Shown here one piece after another: positions 50,743 to 60,175 of a stretch of 64,000 bases of DNA. Where the stretch lies: positions 1 through 64,000 of the forward strand of contig NZ_JAASAE010000008.1 of the NCBI RefSeq assembly GCF_012726205.1. Reading direction: 5' to 3'. The notes below the pieces were generated by a model. That model did not search any database and had not been told where the DNA came from. It saw only the letters and a list, made by a program, of their open reading frames with translations. The stretch comes from Rhodococcus sp. HNM0569 (lineage in GTDB: Bacteria; Actinomycetota; Actinomycetes; Mycobacteriales; Mycobacteriaceae). How positions within the stretch are numbered: the first letter of the stretch is position 1; every line of letters starts with the position of its first letter. Made by a program: the position numbers and the translations under genes.

Positions 50743-52056
50743 TCACCCGCGGTCGGCCAGAACGCCACGCAGGTGCGTGGCGACGGCACGCTCGTCGGCC
50801 GTCACGAGCCGGTAGTCGCGGACCACCAGTTCGCCGCCCACCAGCACATGTCGGGGCCGACGGCCCGGCGACGCCCACAGCAGACCCGCCACGGGATCGG
50901 CGACGCCCGCGTCCGCGACGCCGGTGACGTCCCACACGCACAGGTCCGCGGCCGCGCCGACCTCGACGATGCCCAGTTCGGGACGGCCGAGGCCCACCGC
51001 ACCACCGCGCGTGAGCGCCGTGAGCACGTCGCGCGCCGGCAGCTCCCGCCCCGCGAGCGGCGCGACCTGCATCGCGGTGCGCCCGTCCGCGAGCAGGTGA
51101 CCGGCGTCGTTGCTGCCGCCGCCGCTCGTCCCCATCCCGACCGGCACGCCCGCGTCGAGCAGTGCCCCGACCGGGGCGACACCCCACCCCATCGGCAGGT
51201 CGCAACCCGGTGCGTGGGTGGCACTCACTCCCGCCGATGCGAGCCGTGCGATCTCGCCGTCGGTGACAGCGCACAGGTGCGCGAGCGTGACATCCGGTGC
51301 GAGCCAGCCCCATTCGTCGAGCAACTCGATCGGACGACGACCGTACCGTTGCGCGGCGACCGCGACGTCGACCTGCTCGTTCGCTTGCGTACGTCTGCGC
51401 AACCCGTACCGGCGCGCGACGTCGGCGAGCGCGTCGAAGGTCTCGCGCCGGTCGCTGTGCACGCCCGCGGGCCCCACCGCGAGCTGCACCATGCCGTCGA
51501 GCGTGACACCACCGTCCTCGGGTACGAACCACTGCGCCGCAATCGCTTCGGCGGACTCACCCACGATCTGCGGGTCGTCGTTCGCGCTGCCGCGGACGAA
51601 CACGAGCCGCGCACCGAGCTCCGCCGCGGCCGAGCGCACCGCGTCCGCGAACTCGACACCCGCCGCCGGCGTGAGGCCCGGCCACGTGAGGTGATGGTCG
51701 GCGACCGTCGTCACGCCGCACAGCAGTGCTTCCGCGAGTCCCGCTCGCGCAGCGGCATTCCCGATCTCGGGATCGACCCCGGCGCGGGAGTACGCGGCGG
51801 CCATCGTCGGCAGCCACTGCGCCATCGGCACGCCCTTGGCGTCGGGCAGGGTGCGAAACGCGGTCTGGAACAGATGATGGTGCGCGTTGACCAGCCCCGG
51901 CGTGACGACGCACCCGGACACGTCGAGCACCGCAGACCCCTCGGCCCGCTCGGCCTGGATACGGCCGCCGCCGGTGTGGACGTCGCCGGGGTGCGCACCG
52001 GGGAACTCGCGCCCGTCGCCCGCGAACACGGCAAGCGCTCCCTGCAAGGTCAGCAT
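50743..52056 (-). CDS. Amidohydrolase-family protein (8-oxoguanine deaminase-like) with altered active site
   Basis: A 437-residue TIM-barrel amidohydrolase. The first metal motif is intact as NAHHHLFQ (57-64), and a later histidine is in AHLCAVTDGEI (259-269). But the strand-5 HTHLAE motif reads RRTQANEQ (221-228), replacing the metal histidines, and the strand-8 GTDG motif reads GTSGGGSND (309-317), losing the catalytic aspartate. The overall pattern resembles 8-oxoguanine or hydroxyatrazine deaminases. Loss of two key ligands means classical deamination is doubtful. It sits beside a true guanine deaminase gene in the same direction. Confidence 0.72.
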   Translation of the reverse strand: MLTLQGALAVFAGDGREFPGAHPGDVHTGGGRIQAERAEGSAVLDVSGCVVTPGLVNAHHHLFQTAFRTLPDAKGVPMAQWLPTMAAAYSRAGVDPEIGNAAARAGLAEALLCGVTTVADHHLTWPGLTPAAGVEFADAVRSAAAELGARLVFVRGSANDDPQIVGESAEAIAAQWFVPEDGGVTLDGMVQLAVGPAGVHSDRRETFDALADVARRYGLRRRTQANEQVDVAVAAQRYGRRPIELLDEWGWLAPDVTLAHLCAVTDGEIARLASAGVSATHAPGCDLPMGWGVAPVGALLDAGVPVGMGTSGGGSNDAGHLLADGRTAMQVAPLAGRELPARDVLTALTRGGAVGLGRPELGIVEVGAAADLCVWDVTGVADAGVADPVAGLLWASPGRRPRHVLVGGELVVRDYRLVTADERAVATHLRGVLADRG

Positions 52057-52113
52057 GAACGGTCAAGCTAGCCGACGCAGCGGCCGCCCGCAGCGCATGC
52101 GGCCGGGACGCGC

Positions 52114-53514
52114 TCACGCCACGAGCGAGCCCGCGACGTACACCTCGGCGATCGCCGGCTCGCGCATCGCGGTGAGGAGGGTGAACAGCGTCTGATCGCG
52201 TGCGAGTTCGGCATCCGACGAACGGATTCCGTAGTCGAGGGCAGCGTCCAACGGTGGCCAGCGGCTGGGGTCGACGACCACGAAGTCGGCGTCCTTGCCG
52301 ACGTCGAAGTTGCCGATGCGCGATTCCTGGTCGAGAGCCCGCGCACCGGCGAGCGTGCCGGAGAACAACAGCTGCGCCGGGTGCAGGGCCACGGCGGCAG
52401 GCTCGGACATGTGCACCTTGTAGGCATCGGCGAGCACCTGCGGGATCAGCCATTCGTCGCCGCCGCCGACGTCGGTGCCGATCGCGATCGTGACGCCCGA
52501 GCGCGCGGTGCGCCGCCACGGCATCGTGCCCGAACCGAGGAACTGTTGCGACGTCGGGCAGTGCGCGATCGACGACCCCGTCGCGGCGAGCCTGGCGAGT
52601 TCGCCGTCGGAGCAGTGCACCGCGTGCGCGAAGATGCTGCGCCTTCCGAGCAGACTCGCGCCGCCGAGCGCCGAGTCCGGCAGGAACCGCCCGTCGTATG
52701 CGTCGAGATAGCGTCGGCACCCGAACTTCTGCGTCGTCTGCGCGATCTCGCCGGTGCCGGGCCGATCGTTCTCGCTCAGGTGCGTGTGGAAGTACACGCC
52801 GCGCCCACGGACGTCGTCGTACAGCTCGCCGAGCCCGCGCAGCGTGCGTGAGGTGACCGACAGCGCGAAACGCGGCACCACCGCCACCTGGAGACGCGCG
52901 GTGGCCGGGTCCCCCGTGTCGACGGCGTGCCACCGGTCGATCTCGTCGCGGGTCAGCGCGAGCGCGTCGTCCTCGCTCGTCACGAGCGCCGATGCGGCCT
53001 CGGGACCGTCGGTCTGGATGCCGCGGCCGCTGACGATCCGCAGCCCGCGTCGCCGCGTCTCCCGGAACAGCGCGTCCTGCGCGTCCGGGAACGCCGACCC
53101 GAACACCATCGCCGACGTCGTGCCCGCCGCGATCCGGCGATCGCAGAAGGCGCCCGCCGCGAGCTCCGCGAACTCGGGGTCGCGCAGCCGCGCCTCGGCC
53201 GGGAAGATGCACCTGTCGAGCCATTCGAGCAGTTGCTCGCCGCCGTACGCGTCGTACGAGAAGGTCTGCGGAAAGTGCACGTGGGTGTCGACGAAACCGG
53301 GCAACAGGAAACCGGGCCGGTGGTCGCGCACATCGGCCGTGCGGAGGGCGTCGGGCAGGTCCGCGAACCGACCACACCAGGCGACGACGCCTGCCTCGTC
53401 GACCACGAGCGCGCCGTCGGGAATCGACACGAGTGACGACGCGGCATCGGCGAGCGACGGCGCACCCGCGACGTGGAAGACATGACCGCGGTGTACCTGC
53501 TGAACCCGACTCAC
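52114..53514 (-). CDS. guaD: Guanine deaminase
   Basis: A zinc amidohydrolase of 466 residues that converts guanine to xanthine. All active-site motifs are present in order: PGFVDTHVHFPQ (first HxH), THLSEN (strand 5 His), HAVHCSD (strand 6 His), HCPTSQQFLGSG and GTDVGGG (catalytic Asp). The start is a GTG at 53514. It probably forms a purine-salvage pair with the amidohydrolase gene 57 bases downstream, though that protein lacks key residues. Confidence 0.9.
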   Translation of the reverse strand: MSRVQQVHRGHVFHVAGAPSLADAASSLVSIPDGALVVDEAGVVAWCGRFADLPDALRTADVRDHRPGFLLPGFVDTHVHFPQTFSYDAYGGEQLLEWLDRCIFPAEARLRDPEFAELAAGAFCDRRIAAGTTSAMVFGSAFPDAQDALFRETRRRGLRIVSGRGIQTDGPEAASALVTSEDDALALTRDEIDRWHAVDTGDPATARLQVAVVPRFALSVTSRTLRGLGELYDDVRGRGVYFHTHLSENDRPGTGEIAQTTQKFGCRRYLDAYDGRFLPDSALGGASLLGRRSIFAHAVHCSDGELARLAATGSSIAHCPTSQQFLGSGTMPWRRTARSGVTIAIGTDVGGGDEWLIPQVLADAYKVHMSEPAAVALHPAQLLFSGTLAGARALDQESRIGNFDVGKDADFVVVDPSRWPPLDAALDYGIRSSDAELARDQTLFTLLTAMREPAIAEVYVAGSLVA

Positions 53515-53556
53515 TCGCGGCAGTGAAGCACACCCGCGCCCAGGCCGCAGCGCGTG

Positions 53557-53572
53557 CTCAGGAGGTTCTCAG
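53557..53572. promoter_or_regulatory. CTCAG direct repeat with 11-bp period
   Basis: CTCAG occurs at 53557 and again at 53568, one helical turn apart, upstream of the degenerate sensor kinase. OmpR-family response regulators bind tandem half-sites of this spacing, and mycobacterial MprA sites contain similar CTCAG-like halves. Confidence 0.4.
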
Positions 53573-53629
53573 CCGCCCGCTGGATACTGAAGCGGTGGAG
53601 GCAGGGACTGCGACGACGGGGAGACGGCC

Positions 53630-54580
53630 GTGACGCACCTGATCATGCTGTCGCGGCAGTCGCTGCACGCCCGCATCGTCACGGTCACCGCGCTCGTCGC
53701 CGCGGTCGCCGTCGTCGCGTCGACGGCGGCGATCTACCTCGTCACCGAACGCTCGCTGCACATGCAGACCAACGACCGGCTCGCGCGCACCGCCGACGCC
53801 GTGATCGGGACCGCGTCGTACGGCGGGCCGCCGTGGGTGTTCTCGCCCGCGGTGTCGTCGAAGGTCGCCGTGGTGACCCCCAACAACCAGATCGTCACCG
53901 CCGTCGGCGCGTGGGGCGAGCCGTTCGACGACCCGCAGGACATCACGTCGTGGCTCGCGGACGCGGACCTGTCGGCCGGGCCCGCGACCACGGTGCTCGA
54001 CGGCTACCAGCTGCTTGCGAAGCAGTCGCCGGGCAGCGGCGTCGTCGTCGCGGCGGAGGCGATGGCACCCACCGCGTCGCTGCTGCGCAAACTGCTCGTC
54101 GCGCTCACGGTCCTCGGCGGCATCGTGACGGCGTGCGCGATCCTCGCGGGCTCGGCCGTCGCCCGCACGGGACTGCGGCCGGTGCGGCGCCTCACCGCGG
54201 GAATGCAACGCGTCGCCCGCACCGACCTCCTCGACCCGGTGCCGGTCGTGGGACACGACGAACTCGCCCAGCTGTCCGAGCGCTACAACACGATGCTCGC
54301 GTCGCTCGGCAACTCCCGCGAGCGGCAACGCGCGCTGGTCGCCGACGCGGGAGACGAGCTGCTCACACCGCTCACCGCCTTGCGCACCAACCTCGAACTG
54401 CTCGTGTCGGCGAGCGAACCGAACGGCCCCGAACTCGGGGACACCGAACGCGAGAACCTGTCGCGCGACGTCGTGACGCAGATCGAGGACGTGTCGCGCA
54501 CGGTCGCCGAGCTCGTCGATCGCGCGCGGATCCAGGAGGGCATCGCGCACCCCGACGAGACCGCTCAGGACAAGGACTGA
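53630..54580 (+). CDS. Degenerate sensor histidine kinase without phosphoacceptor His or ATPase domain
   Basis: A 316-residue membrane protein. Helix 1 is at about 17-37, followed by an extracytoplasmic sensor of 110 residues, helix 2 at about 154-175, a HAMP linker (GLRPVRRLTAGMQRVARTD), then a dimerisation helix. That helix reads VADAGDELLTPLTALRTNLE where kinases of the MprB type read ASHELRTPL: Asp 242 replaces the phosphoacceptor His. The protein ends 60 residues later with no ATP-binding domain. It cannot be a kinase by itself. No response-regulator gene is adjacent. GGGGAG precedes the GTG start. The 3' end overlaps the permease gene by 16 bases. Confidence 0.8.
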   Translation: MTHLIMLSRQSLHARIVTVTALVAAVAVVASTAAIYLVTERSLHMQTNDRLARTADAVIGTASYGGPPWVFSPAVSSKVAVVTPNNQIVTAVGAWGEPFDDPQDITSWLADADLSAGPATTVLDGYQLLAKQSPGSGVVVAAEAMAPTASLLRKLLVALTVLGGIVTACAILAGSAVARTGLRPVRRLTAGMQRVARTDLLDPVPVVGHDELAQLSERYNTMLASLGNSRERQRALVADAGDELLTPLTALRTNLELLVSASEPNGPELGDTERENLSRDVVTQIEDVSRTVAELVDRARIQEGIAHPDETAQDKD

Positions 54581-55950
54581 CGTTCGGCGCGACGCCTGCG
54601 CTGCACGGTGAGCCCGATCGCGACGATCACGAGCGCCGATGCCACCGAGAAGCCGATCGCCTGCTGTTGCGCGGGATCGAACGCCATGAGCACGAGCACG
54701 GCGACGACGAACGCGATCACCACGACGGTCAGACCCGGGAACAGCCACATCCGCACCGGCGGACGTTCGCCCTGCTCGCGCATCCGACGACCGAGCCGCA
54801 GCTGGCTCGCCGCGATCGCGAGGTACACGAACAGCGCGACGGCACCGCTCGTCGACAACAACCACGTGAAGATGCGGTCGGGCAGAACGTAGTTGCCGAT
54901 CACCGCGACGAATCCGACGATCATCGACGCCGACACCGCGACGCGCGGCACCCCCTGCCGGCTCAGCTTGCGCACCACCTGCGGTGCGTCGCGGCGCACG
55001 CCGAGCGAGAACAACATCCGCGACGCCGTGTACAGCGCGGAGTTGAGACACGACGCGACGGCCGTGAGGATCACGACGTCCATGATGCGCGCCGAGTGCG
55101 GGATGCCGATCGCGTCGAGCACGCTCTGGTAGGAGCCGTTGTCGAGCCGATCGTACGGCAGCAACGCCACGACGACGAAGATCGAGCCCAGGTAGAACAG
55201 CGAGATCCGCCAGATCACCGAGTTGACGGCGCGCGTGATACCGCGCTTCGGATCGGGTGATTCGGCCGCCGCGATCGTGACGATCTCGGTGCCCATGAAC
55301 GAGAACATCGTGGTGAGCATCGCCGCGATCACCGCGGTGTACCCGTTGGGGAGGAAACCGTCGGGCTGCCACAGGTGCTCGACGCCGCTGACGTCGGAGC
55401 CCGGGAAGACGCCGAGGATCGCGAGGACGCCGATCACGAGGAAGGCGACGATCGCGACGACCTTGATCAGCGCGAACCAGAACTCGAACTCGCCGTAGTT
55501 GCCGACGCTCGCGAGGTTGGTGACGGTGAGCAGCAATGTGACCGCGAGCGCCCACATCCATTGTTCGCCGCCGATCAGGCTGTCCAGGATCGTGGCGGCC
55601 GCCGTCGCCTCCACCGGGATGACGAGCACCCAGAACCACCAGTACAGCCAGCCGACGGTGAACCCGGCCCAATGTCCGAGTGCGCGTTCGGAGTACACCG
55701 AGAACGAGCCCGTGTCCGGGTTCGCGGTGGCCATCTCGCCGAGCATCCGCATGACCATCACGACCAGCGTGCCCGCGAGCGCGTAGGACACGAGCACCGC
55801 GGGACCGGCCTGCTCGATCGCCGTCGCCGACCCCACGAACAGCCCCGCGCCGATGACACCCGCGATCGAGATCATCGTGATGTGCCGCGGCTCGAGGCTC
55901 TTGCCCAGCGACGGCGGTTCGTCCGGCTGCTGCGTCGCGGCTGCGGCCAC
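54565..55950 (-). CDS. Amino acid permease (APC superfamily, GABA-permease type)
   Basis: A 461-residue transporter with 12 helices. SLEPRHITMISIAGVIGAGLFVGS begins helix 1 with the consensus GxGLF substrate loop, and GEMATANPDTGSFSVYSERALG follows helix 2-3 as in the GabP/AnsP group. The GTG at 55950, eight bases from GAGAGG, is chosen over upstream starts that add unlike sequence. Proton-coupled uptake of GABA or a related amino acid is likely; the exact substrate is not readable. Confidence 0.85.
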   Translation of the reverse strand: MAAAATQQPDEPPSLGKSLEPRHITMISIAGVIGAGLFVGSATAIEQAGPAVLVSYALAGTLVVMVMRMLGEMATANPDTGSFSVYSERALGHWAGFTVGWLYWWFWVLVIPVEATAAATILDSLIGGEQWMWALAVTLLLTVTNLASVGNYGEFEFWFALIKVVAIVAFLVIGVLAILGVFPGSDVSGVEHLWQPDGFLPNGYTAVIAAMLTTMFSFMGTEIVTIAAAESPDPKRGITRAVNSVIWRISLFYLGSIFVVVALLPYDRLDNGSYQSVLDAIGIPHSARIMDVVILTAVASCLNSALYTASRMLFSLGVRRDAPQVVRKLSRQGVPRVAVSASMIVGFVAVIGNYVLPDRIFTWLLSTSGAVALFVYLAIAASQLRLGRRMREQGERPPVRMWLFPGLTVVVIAFVVAVLVLMAFDPAQQQAIGFSVASALVIVAIGLTVQRRRRAERQSLS

Positions 55951-56106
55951 GTGCACTCCTCTCCCCGACTGCTCTACTCGGCACCGTAGACGCCGGTACC
56001 GAACCCCGCCGACGTGCACGTCCGTTGCGTCCGGTACGTCCGGAAGTTCGGGCGTTTCGCGGCTTTCGACCGTGGCGACGATCCGCGCTGGCTACGCTGG
56101 GAGCCG

Positions 56107-57084
56107 ATGGCCGGAGACAAGAACGCCGCGTCCGCCGTCGAACTCGACGTCGGTGAACACACCGTGCGCGTGACCCACCCCGACCGCGTGTACTTCCCCG
56201 AAACCGGGGCCACGAAACTCGATCTCGCCCAGTACTATCTCGCCGTCGGCGACGGCATCGTGCGCGCACTCCGCGAACGCCCGTGCATGACGCACCGCTT
56301 CCCCGAAGGCCTCGCAGGCGACAAGGTGCACCAGAAGCGCCTCCCGCGGGGCGCACCCGACTGGGTCGAGACCGCGCACGTCACCTTCCCACGGTTCCAC
56401 CGCACCGCCGACGAACTGTGCGTCACCAAACTCGCGGACGTCGTCTGGTCGGTGCAGATGTCCGCCGTCGAGTTCCACCCCTGGAACTCGCGGCGCGCCG
56501 ACGTCGAATCGCCCGACGAGTGGCGCATCGACCTCGACCCGGGCGACGAATGCCCGTTCTCGACCGTGCAGCGCGTCGCGGGCGTCGTGCACGAGGTGCT
56601 CGACGAACTCGGTGCCGTCGGGTGGCCGAAGACGTCCGGCGGCAAAGGCATGCACGTGTACGTCCGCATCCCGCCGCGCTGGGGTTTCCACGACGTCCGC
56701 CGGGGAGCACTCGCGTTCGCGCGCGAAATCGAGCGTCGCACACCGTCCGACGTGACGACGACGTGGTGGCGCAAGGACCGGGACGCGTCGAAGCTGTTCG
56801 TCGACTACAACCAGAACGCGCGCGACCACACCATCGCGAGCGCCTACTCGGTACGCGGGGTGCCGGATGCGCGCGTGTCGACGCCCGTGCGGTGGAACGA
56901 GATCCCCGACGTCGACCCCCACGACTTCACGATCGCGACCGTGCCCGCACGGTTCGCGGAACTCGGCGACCTGCACGCAGGCATCGACGATGCCGTCTTC
57001 TCGTTCGAGGAACTGCTCGAGTGGGCCGAACGCGACGAGGCCGCGGGCGAATCCGGACCCGACGCAGCCGTCGACCTCGACTGA
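56107..57084 (+). CDS. Stand-alone LigD-type DNA polymerase/primase (AEP superfamily)
   Basis: A 325-residue archaeo-eukaryotic primase-like polymerase. Motif I is IDLDPGD (Asp 142 and 144), motif II is SGGKGMHVY (177-185) and motif III is VDYNQNARDHTIAS (about 227-240). This is the polymerase domain of LigD without ligase or nuclease parts, like the mycobacterial PolD/Prim-PolC proteins involved in gap filling and repair. The ATG at 56107 gives the family N-terminus VTHPDRVYFP. No Ku gene is nearby. Confidence 0.85.
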   Translation: MAGDKNAASAVELDVGEHTVRVTHPDRVYFPETGATKLDLAQYYLAVGDGIVRALRERPCMTHRFPEGLAGDKVHQKRLPRGAPDWVETAHVTFPRFHRTADELCVTKLADVVWSVQMSAVEFHPWNSRRADVESPDEWRIDLDPGDECPFSTVQRVAGVVHEVLDELGAVGWPKTSGGKGMHVYVRIPPRWGFHDVRRGALAFAREIERRTPSDVTTTWWRKDRDASKLFVDYNQNARDHTIASAYSVRGVPDARVSTPVRWNEIPDVDPHDFTIATVPARFAELGDLHAGIDDAVFSFEELLEWAERDEAAGESGPDAAVDLD

Positions 57085-57090
57085 ACGCGC

Positions 57091-57819
57091 TCACCACCCG
57101 CGGCGGCGCGGCTCCGAGCCGATCAGCTCGCCGGGGCGGGCGTCCTCGCGCGAGCGGTACACGATGTACGGGCGGAACAGGTATGCGACGGGCGCGCTGA
57201 ACACGTGCACCAGCCGCGTGAACGGCCACAGCGCGAAGAGCACGAGCGCGATCGTGACGTGGACGTGGTACGACAGGGCCGCCTCGGCCATCAGGTCGCC
57301 GCGCGGCTGCAGGATCCAGATCGACCGGAACCACGGCGAGACCGTCTCGCGGTAGTTGCCCTGGCTGCCGTCGATTCCGAGGAAGGTGGTGGCCAATCCC
57401 GCGACGATCGCCGCGATGAGTACGAGATACATGATCTTGTCGTTGAGCGTCGTCGCCATGAACACCGGGCCGCGCGTGCGCCGCCGGTAGACGAGCAGAC
57501 CCGCTCCGACGAGGGTCGCGACGCCCGCGATCGCGCCGAGCACCCCGGCCTGGATGTGGTACGCGTGCTCCGAGATGCCGATCGCGTCGGTCCACGACTC
57601 CGGGATGACGAGACCGATGACATGGCCGACGATGACGACGAGGATGCCGAAATGGAACAGCGGGCTCGCGACCCGCAGGATCCGCTTCTCGTACAGCTCG
57701 GAACTGCGTGTGGTCCAACCGAACTTGTCGTACTTGTAGCGCCACCACGTGCCGATCACCACGATCGCGAGGACGACGTACGGGACGATGTCCCAGTAGA
57801 TTTCGGCGGCGGACATCAC
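57091..57819 (-). CDS. narI: Respiratory nitrate reductase, gamma subunit NarI
   Basis: The membrane cytochrome b of nitrate reductase, 242 residues with five helices, which oxidises menaquinol and passes electrons to NarH. Haem-ligand histidines appear at 56 and 66 (SPLFHFGILVVIVGHVIGL) and at 187 and 205 (SYHVHVTIAL, RLVHVFS), the same numbers as in Escherichia coli NarI. The ATG overlaps the narJ stop by four bases. It is the last gene of narGHJI. Confidence 0.93.
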   Translation of the reverse strand: MMSAAEIYWDIVPYVVLAIVVIGTWWRYKYDKFGWTTRSSELYEKRILRVASPLFHFGILVVIVGHVIGLVIPESWTDAIGISEHAYHIQAGVLGAIAGVATLVGAGLLVYRRRTRGPVFMATTLNDKIMYLVLIAAIVAGLATTFLGIDGSQGNYRETVSPWFRSIWILQPRGDLMAEAALSYHVHVTIALVLFALWPFTRLVHVFSAPVAYLFRPYIVYRSREDARPGELIGSEPRRRGW

Positions 57820-58484
57820 GCACCCTCCTGTCGGGCGGCCGCGGCCTCACGACGCGGCGGCACGGTCAACGTGAACGGCTGCAGGCCGACGGCCTCGCCC
57901 GGTGGGCCGGCCGCGGCGAGCCGCGCCGCCCGCCGGGACTGCTGATCGGTGACGGGCGGCAGCGTGGCGCACACCGCGTCGAGCGCGCCTGCATAGGGCG
58001 AGGCGTCGTCGCGCAGTGCCGACCGCAACAGTTCGAGCCCGACGCGATTGTCGTCGAGCAGGGTGCGCCCCGCGTCGGCGTCGACGGTGGCCGCGAAATC
58101 GAGGACGACGGCGAGATGGTCGGGTGATTCGCCGCGCGGCGCGTCCGCGCCGTGCGCACGATAGGTGCGCACGAAGGTGAGCATCTCGGCGCCGCGATTG
58201 CGGGTGTCTCCCGCCGTCCAGTAGGTGAGGTAGAGCGTGGTGCGCCTGCGCAGGTCGAAGGTCTCGACGTACCGCTGCTCGACGAGCGCCCGTTCACCCA
58301 CGAGATGGTCGCGCAGCGGTGCGAGTGCGTCGCGCGTGGTGCGCGGCAGATGCCCGCACAGCAGGTCCACCTGTGCGAGACGATCGTCGAGGTCGGCGCC
58401 CGGGTAGTCGAGCAGCAGCGCGCACGCAGCCCATGTCGCGCGGTCGGTCACGCGCGTGTCGGGTGCCGAGCGGAACAGTCTCAT
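57816..58484 (-). CDS. narJ: Nitrate reductase molybdenum cofactor assembly chaperone NarJ
   Basis: A cytosolic chaperone of 222 residues, all helical, that holds apo-NarGH while the molybdenum cofactor is inserted. YVETFDLRRRTTLYLTYWTAGDTRNRG (about residues 72-98) is the conserved NarJ signature. The start overlaps narH by four bases (ATGA) and its stop overlaps narI likewise, so the four proteins are translationally linked. Confidence 0.92.
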   Translation of the reverse strand: MRLFRSAPDTRVTDRATWAACALLLDYPGADLDDRLAQVDLLCGHLPRTTRDALAPLRDHLVGERALVEQRYVETFDLRRRTTLYLTYWTAGDTRNRGAEMLTFVRTYRAHGADAPRGESPDHLAVVLDFAATVDADAGRTLLDDNRVGLELLRSALRDDASPYAGALDAVCATLPPVTDQQSRRAARLAAAGPPGEAVGLQPFTLTVPPRREAAAARQEGA

Positions 58485-60175
58485 GAGCGTGCGTCCCCCG
58501 TGTGCCCGGACGGGTCGCGATCGGCTGGTTCACGTTCGGGGAACATGCCGGTCGGGACACCCTGTCCGTCCCAGTTGAGCAGGTTGACCCGAGAGGGCTG
58601 CGTACTGTTGGCCGACTGACCCTCCGACGTCTGCCGCTGTTTGAGCGCGTGGAAGGTCTCGACCGCGACGGGCACCGGCGTGCCGCTCGCCTCGCCGAGA
58701 GGACCCGACTCGTACAGGCCGGGGCCGCCGTCGAAGTCCAGCGGGCAGTCGGTGACGGTCTCCTCGAGCCGGTGCCCCTCGGTGGCGTAGGCCGTCGGGA
58801 TGACGTACCGCTCTTCGTACTTCGCGAGCGCGAGCAAACGGTACATCGCATAGATGTCGAACTCGCTCATCCCGACCGCGAGCGGAATCGACTCCTGCGG
58901 CTCGCGGCCGAGGTTGATGTCGCGCATGTACGACCGCATCGCCGCGAGCTTCTGCAACACCGAATCGATCACCCCGACGTCGCCCGCGGTGAACAGCCCC
59001 GCGAGATACTCCCGTGGGATACGCAGCGCGTCCAGGGCCCCGAAGAGGTTCCCGAGATCCTCGGCGTCGCCGCCGTCCCGCGCCACGGCGTCGACGACGG
59101 GAGAGAGCGGCGGCACGTACCAGACCATCGGCATCGTGCGGAATTCCGGATGCAGCGGCAACGCGACCCGCCACCTCTTGATGAGCGCGTAGGTGGGCGA
59201 ACGCTGTGCCGCGTCGAGCCACTCGTCCGAGATGCCTTGCTGCCGTGCGTTCGCGACGACCTCGGGGTCGAACGGGTCGAGCAGCGCATCCAGCTGCGCC
59301 TCGTACAGATCCTGCTCGTTCTCGGTCGCGGCGGCGTCGGCCACCTTGTCGACGTCGTACAGCATGAGACCGATGTAGCGCAGCCGCCCGACGCAGGTCT
59401 CCGAACAGACCGTCGGCAACCCGACCTCGACGCGCGGATAGCAGAACGTGCACTTCTCGGCCTTGCCGGTCTTGTGGTTGAAGTAGACCTTCTTGTACGG
59501 GCAGCCCGTGACGCACATGCGCCAGCCTCGGCACTTGTCCTGATCGACGAGCACGATGCCGTCCTCGCTCCGCTTGTACATCGCGCCCGACGGGCACGAT
59601 GCGACGCACGACGGGTTGAGGCAGTGCTCGCAGATGCGCGGCAGGTAGAACATGAACGTCTGCTCGAGCTCGAGCTTGATGTCGTCGTTGACCTTCTTCA
59701 GGATCGGGTCTTCCGACAGCAGTTCGGGACTGCCGCCGAGGTCGTCGTCCCAGTTGGCCGACCACTCGACCTTCATCGGCTCGCCGCTGATGAGGCTGCG
59801 CGGCTGGGCCACCGGAAAGTGCTCGGACGCGGGTGCGTTGGTCAGATTTTCGTAGTCGTAGGTCCACGGCTCGTAGTAGTCCTGGATCGACGGCATCTTG
59901 GGGCTCGCGAAGATCTTGAACAGTTTCGCCAGCCGGCCGCCGTCACGCAGCCGGAGCCTGCCCTTGCTGTCCCGCACCCAGCCGCCGTGCCACTTGTCCT
60001 GGTCCTCGTAGGTGCGCGGATAGCCCTGTCCGGGACGGGTTTCGACGTTGTTGAACCACACGTACTCGGTGCCGGCGCGGTTGGTCCACGCCTGCTTGCA
60101 CGTCACCGAGCACGTGTGGCATCCGATGCACTTGTCGAGGTTCATCACCATCGACATCTGGGCCATGACACGCAT
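58481..60175 (-). CDS. narH: Respiratory nitrate reductase, beta subunit NarH
   Basis: The iron-sulfur subunit, 564 residues, carrying three [4Fe-4S] and one [3Fe-4S] cluster. CIGCHTCSVTCKQAW (about 16-30) starts the cluster set. ICEHCLNPSCVASCP, DKCRGWRMCVTGCPYKK (the Trp variant for the 3Fe cluster) and CTFCYPRVEVGLPTVCSETC follow. The ATG at 60175 overlaps the narG stop (ATGA). It is longer than the E. coli protein (512) mainly by its C-terminal tail. Confidence 0.93.
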   Translation of the reverse strand: MRVMAQMSMVMNLDKCIGCHTCSVTCKQAWTNRAGTEYVWFNNVETRPGQGYPRTYEDQDKWHGGWVRDSKGRLRLRDGGRLAKLFKIFASPKMPSIQDYYEPWTYDYENLTNAPASEHFPVAQPRSLISGEPMKVEWSANWDDDLGGSPELLSEDPILKKVNDDIKLELEQTFMFYLPRICEHCLNPSCVASCPSGAMYKRSEDGIVLVDQDKCRGWRMCVTGCPYKKVYFNHKTGKAEKCTFCYPRVEVGLPTVCSETCVGRLRYIGLMLYDVDKVADAAATENEQDLYEAQLDALLDPFDPEVVANARQQGISDEWLDAAQRSPTYALIKRWRVALPLHPEFRTMPMVWYVPPLSPVVDAVARDGGDAEDLGNLFGALDALRIPREYLAGLFTAGDVGVIDSVLQKLAAMRSYMRDINLGREPQESIPLAVGMSEFDIYAMYRLLALAKYEERYVIPTAYATEGHRLEETVTDCPLDFDGGPGLYESGPLGEASGTPVPVAVETFHALKQRQTSEGQSANSTQPSRVNLLNWDGQGVPTGMFPEREPADRDPSGHTGDARS

